A DNA stretch of 64,000 bases from Chlamydoabsidia padenii. Its lineage: Eukaryota > Mucoromycota > Mucoromycetes > Mucorales > Cunninghamellaceae. The position numbers and the translations under genes are program-made. Positions 56,952 through 64,000 of this stretch are shown here, piece by piece (position 1 is the stretch's first letter; every line of letters begins with the position of its first letter). The notes beneath the pieces are model-generated. The model was not told the origin of the DNA and searched no databases. It worked only from the letters and a program-made list of their open reading frames with translations. Location: positions 248,001 through 312,000 of the forward strand of contig JAIWND010000007.1 of assembly GCA_025330725.1 (NCBI GenBank), given 5' to 3'.

Positions 56952-57049
56952 TATATCTGAAAAATAAAAAAGAAGTAATTACTCTTTATTTTTTTTATAA
57001 GTTTTAAAATAATTTATTTTGTGTAACTTACTTATTAGTTCCTCTTGCC

Positions 57050-57057
57050 GGAATTTT
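57050..57057. repeat. Right target-site duplication, GGAATTTT
   Basis: Identical to 55163-55170. Confidence 0.75.
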
Positions 57058-57229
57058 GGTTGGCGGGGTTGTAACATATGTTGAATGTTGAAATCCCGAA
57101 TTCCTATGTACACGGGCGAGGGCCCGTTGGAGGCACTCGCATCCCGTCCACATGGAGTGGAGCTCGTCCACACGAGCCAAAATTTTCTATGGTGAGTTAC
57201 ATTTTTTTTTTTTTATAACAAAAGTCAGG
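57058..57229. other. GC-rich flank with imperfect palindrome
   Basis: Immediately right of the transposon, about 120 bp are clearly GC-richer than the surroundings. They contain GAAATCCCG (near 57090) and GCTCGTCCACACGAGC (about 57163-57178), an inverted repeat that could form a hairpin. A frame on the minus strand runs from here into the element. Confidence 0.5.
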
Positions 57230-57665
57230 GTAAAACGATCTTGAGGCTATACTGCTCCATACAAGGTACTTGGTGTAATGGCCATTATGTAAAGTTTGTT
57301 GGAAATAGGCTATAATGTCCACATCGCCACTTTAATCATTAGCATCACTTGTCCATCAAGGCAGTAGAGCCTTTCCAAATCTTAGTAGAGGCAGGCGGGA
57401 TCTGAAAAAGTACGTAAAGGAAGTAGACTTCTTTTTTTTCTTTCTTGCAAAGGACAGGGAAAAGTCATCGCAAGTCTGAGCTGACCGACACAAGGGTTTT
57501 GCTACATTGGTCATTATGTAAAGTTTGTTGGAAATAGGCTATAATGTCCACATCGACACTTTAATCAGTAGCATCTGTGGACAATTGGAGCAAATAGAGC
57601 TCTTACCAAAATCCCGTGCGCCTGGCAATTCCCCAATGGTGATCAAATCATGTTCCGGGCCAAAA
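57230..57665. repeat. Second array of repeat family A (two direct copies)
   Basis: Two copies carry the landmarks GTTGGAAATAGGCTATAATG (57300 and 57528) and CCACTTTAATCATTAG, with GGACAGGGAAAAGTCATCGC (57452) and GACACAAGGGTTTT between them. The array ends with GCTCTTACCAAAATCCCGTGCGC (about 57600), the same terminus as the array at 13857-14585. Downstream of the terminus GGTGATCAAAT...CCGGG also resembles the sequence at 14537-14560. Confidence 0.8.
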
Positions 57666-57779
57666 GTAAAGAACTATCAAAATGGATTTGATGTGGATCC
57701 TTCCAATACCATTTGGAGACATCCCTGAAAGGGTACGGTTTCGCTTTTTTCATGTTTTTCCTTGTGGACCGTTTCCGCA

Positions 57780-57955
57780 AAGAGCAGGTTTCAAACACCG
57801 CTTACCCTATGGTTCCTTGTAAGAGCTCTACCGTCTCAATGGACAATGGATGCTCATCAATAAATGGGCCATGAGCATTGATTAGCCTACTTACAACAAA
57901 CTTTACATAGAACACCGAGCGCCAAGTTTCTTGTATGGAGCTGTACAGGCTTGCA
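57780..57955. repeat. Inverted, diverged copy of repeat family A
   Basis: On the minus strand this reads CTCCATACAAG, then TATGTAAAGTTTGTTG, then CATTGTCCATTGAGACGGTAGAGCTCTT, matching in order the start of the direct copy at 57258-57390. The two orientations face each other and could form a long hairpin. Confidence 0.6.
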
Positions 57956-58598
57956 GTCTTTTTTTCTTTTTCTTTTTACCTCCCGGGTCTAAAAAAGGAG
58001 AGTATCAGGTCTCACCTCGTTATCAAACCGATGTCAATAAACCGAGTGTGTACTTTTATGCTGTATTCTCAGTAAAAAGTCAAGCTTTCAGGCACTTATT
58101 TCAATCGAACCAAGTTTAAGGTCATATGTACCTGTCATTCCTTTTGTATTGACAATGTCAAAAGAGCTTAACAAAAGTCTAGCTCTGTTTTTTTGTTACT
58201 TATCATGCTAAAAGGGTGATAGGAGAAGAAAAGAAATGGAGAAAGTATTGTAGTAAAAGACTAGTTTCTCGATCAGAGGCTGTGTTTGTCAAACCCGCTT
58301 CATGATAATGATATATGTGATCCCAATGTCATGTCGTTCAGTACCATTCATTCCTATCATATGTATGGGGCCATCAGACAATCAACTACCTAATACTTTT
58401 TCGCTTATTACAAAGGCCTATGTACACAAAGTGCTTGATATGATTTTTTTTATTACATCCAGAGTCATTTATATACTATATCTACAGCTATGTCTATACT
58501 ATAGTGAGAAGGAGGGGGGGTGATAAAAAGAGAGCCTAAATTATGTGAGTGAAGAAGGGAAGAGAGATAAAGAATGTCAGAGACCGTCACCACTTTGT
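57956..58598. other. Region with no recognisable gene
   Basis: AT-rich DNA after the repeats, with a short CTTTTT tract near 57957-57976. Short frames are present but lack coding character. Confidence 0.5.
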
Positions 58599-59240
58599 TC
58601 ATCGTCCAATCCAATCCAATGTTAAAGAATGAGCCACTCGTTTCTTTTCTATTGTCTGATCATCTAATCCTACTGAATAAAGACATATGTAGCTGATCAT
58701 TTTACTTTTCCCAGGTCTATCGAGGCGGAGTTTTGTTAAGACGTTCATGCAAAGTGGATGAGAGTTTTCATGATGAGGCAGTTGATGATTTGTACCCAGT
58801 TTGACCGTGCGCCCCACCATAGGCGTCGATTCAGGTAAATAGATGATCAGTCGCCCAAGTTGTTGCTTACGTTTGCTGGTATTTGGGTCACCTATTCACC
58901 TAGGCAGAAAGAAAAAAAGAGAGAGAGAGAGAAGAGAGAAATTAGTATCAGAGCCTTGATGAAGTTGTTAACTCAATAGAGAAGGGCCCATTTTCCAGCA
59001 TCTCCTTTTTTTCCTGTTGTTTGATTGCTTTACCTTTTTCCCTAGTTTGTCCATCACCAGTACATAGTCCATACACAAGGAGTTAGTATGTATCAATTTT
59101 ACCTAAACATGAAGAAAGACGAAGAGAGAAGCAAAAGTATTAGTGTCAAAGTCTTGATGAAGGGTGCAGACAGTTTCACATTACCATTCTCTTTCCCTCC
59201 GTTAGAGATTCATCGCCATTAGTCAAATACACCCCATAAC
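58599..59240 (-). pseudogene. Spliced but frame-inconsistent gene remnant
   Basis: Three minus-strand pieces look like exons: a terminal piece 58599-58891 (KRKQQLGRLIIYLPESTPMV, then VAHSLTLDWIGR before a TGA), an internal 69-nt piece 59034-59102 (VKLIHTNSLCMDYVLVMDKL) and a piece ending at 59185 (YGVYLTNGDESLTEGKRM). The last two join in phase 0, but joining to the terminal piece gives an early TGA at the good acceptor. The two introns resemble each other (CTTCATCAAG...GACACTAAT against CTTCATCAAG...GATACTAAT). Either splicing is unusual or a frameshift has broken the gene. I do not recognise the family. Confidence 0.35.
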
Positions 59241-59693
59241 CACAGAGTCAGTTGTTTCGTCACCGCCTATCCGTTCCCAACCATCGTAAGTGTCATATTT
59301 GTGCTAAAGTTGTGTATTCGTTGTAAGTGGTGGTAGTTGGCGAAAGTTGGCTTGTAATCAGTAATTTTTTAATCCATCGTCAATGATACAGTACAGTCAT
59401 AATGCTATGTTGAAGGTGAGTAAATAAGAGGAAAAAGAGAAAGGAGGGAAGAAGAGGGAAGAAGAAGATTAAAGTAGCACGACGCCTCTAAAAAACAAAT
59501 CGTTTGTCCCTCTCTCCGCTATTTGAAAATAATTGCACGGAGATCGGCGGCGGGGTTTGCAAATATTTTATGGAAACCTTTTTCTTCAACATCCTTCTTC
59601 TTTCCCTCCTTCATCATGAATGAATGCCAAATCTATAGTGATATAAAAGTCAACAAAGTCTTCTCATAGGCTTTAGTTGACTAGTGTATCATA
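59186..59693. other. Intergenic region with promoter motif
   Basis: Holds GGCGGCGGGGTTTGCAAAT (59547-59565), a variant of the recurrent motif, then a pyrimidine stretch and TATAAAAG (59642-59649) before an ATG at 59694. Confidence 0.5.
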
Positions 59694-60930
59694 ATGAACC
59701 AACTATCATTTATCGTAAGTTTCTTAATATTTATGTTTGTATCTGTTTAATTCTTCTTCCTGTTGACTAACACTCTAATCCTTCCTTTTATCAACAGGCA
59801 CTCTTTATCAGAATAGTCTTTTACAGCATTGGTTTAGGATTAAACAAGCTAGGTTATCTCACCTCACTGAACAGACAGCACTCACTCGCAAACTACCAGC
59901 AACATCAACAACAACTTGGTGGATGAAGGAATGATCCGTCACTTTTGGTTGCACTGAACGAGGCAAAATGGGAATAGGAAACTGATTTTGACATGCATAG
60001 GTCAGTGTTTTGTTTGACTTTGACTCCATACCCTTCTGATAGCATTTCTACTTATGGATCTATTCACTTGGCGGACTATGGAACAATAGGAACGACAAAA
60101 CATGGTGGAAGTTATCGCGGTGTGGCTCTCTTGTTTTGGGTGTTTATGATTGATTGATCTCTTTGACAGTAGTCTTACCTGTGCTTAATTTATCATTGCG
60201 CTCACCAGGTATGGCTATGTTTGTGCTAACCAAGGGTCGATTTGGTCTTGTTGATGAAACTGTAGTTTGACAATGCGGCTGTACTCCTTGATTCATATAA
60301 GTAGGTTATATATAAATATATATAAAAGTATGTCCATCCCAACCTATTAACCTTTTCTCTCATATAGCTGATCACCTCAATTGTATTTACAACATGCACT
60401 TTTGATATATTATCCTACTGCAAGCAATATGATCATTTGGCTCTCGATTCTTTGGCTATACTCAACAGAACCAATCAGTCGGAAACCAGATTTACGCGCG
60501 CATTATCATCGTCATTTTTGGTGACTCTGGACTGGGACCAAATGAACAATGCTTTTTATGGAACGTGGACATGGATGCGATTGCAATATAATTCTCCGGA
60601 TGGATACAGATCATGGCACAAACAATATTGGATGATGGATCTCTCTCACTCAGCCTTACTTTGTCTTGGGAAGCTCTTAATCACCTAGTGATATTGTGTT
60701 GTCTATTGTAGCAAAAAGTGGGTACTGGTCAGGATCATCCCTAACTTGGTCATGGTATGTATGCTTAACAGGATCACTAGGATTATGTATGCATTCATTC
60801 GGCTTATTGTTTACAAAAAAAATTAGGGTGCATCATTTGCATGTCTAGATCCTTCCATTTGGTCAATATTATGTATGCTCTTATCTCTCCACCATGGACT
60901 CTATGAAAACAAGGTGGGCTCCTTCAGTAT
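59694..60930 (+). pseudogene. Unresolved membrane-protein gene or gene remnants
   Basis: A promoter-like region (motif at 59547, TATA at 59642) is followed by exons 59694-59714 and 59798-59926, which splice to a 49-aa frame (MNQLSFIALFIRIVFYSIG start) ending in TGA. Further downstream are coding-like pieces: SISTYGSIHLADYGTIGTTK (about 60045), VLPVLNLSLRSPGMAMFVLT (about 60173, open to a TGA near 60270), ITSIVFTTCTFDILSYCKQY (about 60371) through HKQYWMMDLSHSALL, and SGYWSGSSLTWSWYVCLTGS (about 60715). They suggest one or two multi-pass membrane proteins, but the phases cannot all be reconciled. I could not tell intact genes with odd introns from decay. Confidence 0.35.
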
Positions 60931-61255
60931 AGATGTTAATACATGTAGTGCTATAGTTATATTGATAAATCACTTAATAAATAAACTCTTTACATGTATT
61001 TATGTATGCAAATCATCTTGTCTTTTGTGCGCACCAAGTACTATCACATAATTCAATTCCTTTTTTTTATATATCTTTATGATTATTCCCCTATCACCCA
61101 TCTATCATTTAACTCCCCCCCCTAAAAAAAAGACATAATGGTATGTTAAACAACTAGGCATTCAAAGAATCCAGTTTTATTTATTTATTTTTGTTTTATT
61201 AGTTTGAATAGATGAATAAACTAATCTATATACATATAAGCCAACCTATAGTAAA
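60931..61255. other. Intergenic region
   Basis: AT-rich 3' region of the copper-fist gene with TTTATTTATTTTTG, which on the minus strand gives AATAAA-like signals. Nothing else is seen. Confidence 0.5.
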
Positions 61256-61727
61256 TCAAAGAAGAATGGACGGATGTACTTGTTGTTTTTGTTGTTGTTG
61301 CTGTTGATGATGATGATCTTCGTCGTCAGAAGCTGAGTAAATACTGGAAGCAGTGGAGGATGGACAGGTAGATGCAGATAAACCACGATAAGGATCCATA
61401 AAAGGATCGCCTGCCAAAAAATGGCCAGGATGGACCAGACAGCCTGGACAAGTACAGTTCCCAGAACAATAACATGTCACGATCCTTGTTCGTACGTTTT
61501 CCGCACCTTGTAATGGATGATGAGTGGTGGCGGATAAAGGTGCAATGGTGATAACGACTGATTCCCCTGGACCACTTTGATCCGATCGACACATTGATTG
61601 AGTAGCACAACAGCCTACCTGGTCGAAGGGTTGTTGTAAAGTAGAGACAAGTGATCCATTGCTGCTGCTACTACTGCTACTACTACTTGTACTGCTGGTG
61701 ATGTCGTTCGTTTCGGTATGGAGATAG

Positions 61728-61760
<33 letters not shown>

Positions 61761-62949
61761 GATGATGATGACGATGTGAGATGATGATGTTGAAGTAATT
61801 GTTGTTGCTGTTGTTGACGGTGATATTGTTGATGAGGAGGCGTACCTGGGGTCGAGGACGAAGTGGTCGTGGTACTACTACTGGTAGGATACATCATCAT
61901 ACCATTATTACTTGTGTTCCGAGTCAATTCCAAGTTGGCCAATTCTTGATTCATTGCTTCTTCTTCCGACTTGAATGCTTGATGTTCCATAGGTTTCAAG
62001 ACATTATTCAGTATCATTGCCAAATCCGCCGTTAATACTCCATTGTCTGAGCCTGAAGGAGAAGGTAGATCCAAATCCATCATTGGTAACATAAAGTGTT
62101 GTTGAGCGCAATCCATATTACCATTTGATGTTCCTGTCGAAGAGGGTGTTGATGTTATCATGATTGAATGAGAAGAAGGTATCCGTTGTTGATGAGATAA
62201 AGTGGAAGAGGTTGATAAAGGTTGCTGTTTCTTGACACTTTTCTTTCTTGGTGGACGAGGTTGGCCTTCAAGGAATCGTTGACTTGATGATTTGTGGAAG
62301 ATGAAGCCTAGGTTGACCGAATCATCATTAGCGAATAAAGATGCTTCGGGAGTTGGTGTGACTACAGCCCAAGAGAAACTAGTATCGACCAAAGAGGGCG
62401 GCTGTATTCCATTGGATAAGAGTCCTTCACTTGTTGTCATCATAGAATTGGTGTGTGCGAGTAAACCACTGATTTCGTCTGGTTGAGTCACTATAGCCTG
62501 TTGATGATGGTCATGTTTAAGATCAGAGCAGGTGCATTTGTCACGGCAATCTGGCGTCACCAAAGTATTATCGTCAGTTTGGTAGATTAATATGGGTTGT
62601 TGTTCTATTTTTTGTTAAAACTAGTCAATTCCTATTTTATAGACACCATCCTTTAATCTTGCTTACCTTTAGTAGATTTGTGAGTGCAGGCACACTTTAT
62701 ATGGACTTGTTTAGTTTTTCGGAGGTCTCTGCAAAAGGAGCATTGAGTGACAGGACGACCTTTTTTACGGATTTCAAATAAAGGTCTTTCGACATGGTTG
62801 CAGTTGGATGAGCGGTGACCCTAAAAAAAAAAAAAGAGAGAGACGATCAGTTGACTTTTTTAAAACACAGTTCTACCAAATCGGCCAATCAAATGACAAC
62901 TTACCTTGATGCATGTACCACAGGCAAACTTGACTCCCTTGTATATCAT
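61256..62949 (-). CDS. Copper-fist transcription factor (Ace1/Mac1/Cuf1 type)
   Basis: Three minus-strand exons (62905-62949, 62667-62820, 61256-62604) join in phase to 515 aa. The first 40 residues are a copper fist: MIYKGVKFACGTCIKGHRSS, then C.H.ERPLFEIRKKGRP and TQCSFCRDLR, with the Zn/Cu-binding cysteines, the His and the GRP minor-groove motif. The middle is Ser/Gln/Thr-rich with long homopolymers. Near the C-terminus a cysteine cluster CYCSGNCTCPGCLVHPGH (residues 444-461) matches the CxCxxxCxCxxCxxH repeat by which Mac1 and Cuf1 sense copper. The protein therefore probably activates copper-uptake genes under starvation and is silenced when copper binds; that is inference from these homologues. 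Confidence 0.9.
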
Positions 62950-64000
62950 TTTGTTATTGTTGTTGTTATTGTTGGGGATGAAGTAGTGAGATTTTGAATA
63001 AGATAAAAATAAAATAAAGTAAGTATATAATATTAACAAAGAAGAAGAGAAGGGGAATTAGTTAAAAGAGCAGCTTGAATGAACAAGCTGAAAGAAGAGA
63101 GGATAAAGACAAATCAAGAATGATACTACTTCTATAATTACACTGTTGAATATGCAAACTAATCATAACCAATGAAATAAGGGAATGAGATGAATATAAG
63201 ATAAGATTGGATAAGAATATAGTATATATGTATATATATATATATATTTAAATGATATAAAACAACAAAAAGGGAAGAAGAATATACAAGAAAAAGTAAC
63301 AACTTTTGTGGTTGTTTGGTTAATTAAAAAAAAAATAAAAAAAAAAAAAAAAGTAAAGAAAGGGAGGTTGAGGAAGAGGAGTAAAAGGGAGACTGGAAAG
63401 AATAAAAAATGTAAGAAGAAGAAAGAAAAGGGAAAATGGCAATCAAGTCTTGATTTTATATTCAAATCTCCGCCCTACTTTTTTTTTTTGGCACCCTCCT
63501 TGAAGATCCCCTTAATCACCCTGAAATCAAAAAATCTCCAGTCCCCGCCATTCATACAAAAGAAACCATTTTCATTCAAATGTCGTTGAGTTATTTTTGC
63601 CAAGACTCTTTTCAAACAAGCGGCGATTGCTTTCTATCTTTCAATAGCGATTTCAGCTCAGTATCACATACCAGCCGCACAGAACCACGGTACCTTGGGA
63701 GAGAGAGGTCCCAAGTCGGCGTTTTAATTATGACATTCTTTTGCATCTGTTTGATGTCGATCCACATGATTGATTCGTTAAAGTAGAATATGTGTGTGCG
63801 GGGTCATATCATGAACACAAAAACTGGTTTCCATTTGATTGTGTGTGAAAAGTTATTATTGGGCATATTATTACTTAAGGGAGGGAGAAAGAAAAAAAAA
63901 AAAGAACAGTAGCGGGTTTTGAAAAATGACACCTGAACAGACGGGGTTCGTGGTTGATTCGCTCACACACACATGTATGTTTACGTTTTCATCATGTTTA
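62950..64000. other. Upstream region of the copper-fist gene, end of window
   Basis: Contains an AT repeat near 63222-63246, poly-A runs near 63328-63352, TTCAAATCTCCGCCC (63461-63475) and TAGCGGGTTTTGAAAAA (63911-63927), both variants of the recurrent promoter motif. No convincing gene is present; frames here are poly-Lys or low complexity. Confidence 0.5.

Larger units (their letters stand above)
55171..57049. mobile_element. IS1595/Merlin-type DNA transposon with an extra gene
   Basis: A 1879-bp segment much richer in A+T than its flanks. Its ends are GGCAA (55171) and TTGCC (57049), inverted to each other. Over 27 terminal positions compared without gaps, 15 match, including AGTAA at positions 18-22. 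A 12-bp subterminal inverted repeat (AAAGAGTAATTA at 55184-55195, its complement at 56976-56987) adds support. The 8-bp sequence GGAATTTT lies directly outside both ends (55163-55170 and 57050-57057), as expected of a target duplication. IS1595 and Merlin elements make 8-9 bp duplications and often start with GGC/GGG. Inside are two convergent genes: a DDE transposase and an acidic protein of unknown role. Both frames are open, so the element may be recent. Confidence 0.8.

Noticed and set aside
55184..56987. The 12-bp inverted repeat AAAGAGTAATTA as the element's true ends
   Set aside because: It lies 13 bp inside the left end but 62 bp inside the right end and has no flanking duplication; the GGCAA/TTGCC ends with GGAATTTT fit better.
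63308..63589. Lysine-rich plus-strand frame
   Set aside because: It is a translation of poly-A/G low-complexity DNA.
63580..63786. 68-codon frame near the window end
   Set aside because: It has no domain, intron or promoter support; the composition looks random.

Overview
The window is nuclear DNA of a filamentous fungus. Its genes are broken by many short GT-AG introns, mostly about 45-100 nt, often with a CTAAC-like branch site. Intergenic regions are AT-rich and full of homopolymers, polyadenylation signals read (C)TAATAAA, and the proteins carry long Gln, Asn, Ser and Thr runs. Gene content (ERG24, GH17 glucanase, copper-fist regulator, Boi-type SH3-SAM-PH protein, GUP1) is fungal. The overall style suggests an early-diverging lineage such as Mucoromycota, but that placement is inference. 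Exon models were built by joining open frames at GT/AG sites with phase checked by hand.

Layout. 0.4-8.6 kb: a small unrecognised protein, a coiled-coil protein ending in an SH3BGR/glutaredoxin-like domain (minus), sterol C-14 reductase, and a UIM protein. 9.3-13.6 kb: an Mex67/NXF mRNA export factor without the usual C-terminal UBA domain, and a PHD-finger protein. 13.9-14.6 kb: a diverged repeat array. 14.7-18.6 kb (minus): an ankyrin protein and a multi-pass membrane protein. 19.2 kb: ribosomal protein eL32. 21.1-27.7 kb: a giant Sel1-repeat protein with an N-myristoylation-type start. 28.8 kb: a WWE-like protein. 30.2-32.4 kb (minus): GUP1. 33.4-38.4 kb: a Nup58/Nup49-type FG nucleoporin with internally duplicated exon cassettes. 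38.9-43.5 kb: a TMEM62-like phosphoesterase and an AIG1-like protein. 43.7-48.8 kb (minus): a membrane-anchored ubiquitin protease and a Kelch membrane protein. 50.6-52.5 kb (minus): a Boi1/2 homologue. 53.7 kb: a membrane-anchored GH17. 61.3-62.9 kb (minus): a copper-fist regulator.

The accessory part is 55-61 kb. A strongly AT-rich 1.88-kb element (55171-57049) carries an IS1595/Merlin-type DDE transposase and a convergent acidic protein of unknown function. It is bounded by GGCAA...TTGCC ends and an 8-bp target duplication, GGAATTTT. Next to it lies a second copy of the 14-kb repeat family, then unresolved or decaying genes.

Most intact genes are housekeeping (sterols, mRNA export, nuclear pore, ribosome, polarity, ubiquitin, cell wall, copper) and do not form a single pathway. 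Their upstream regions share a recurrent motif close to CGGGATTTRAA, which may be a common promoter element.
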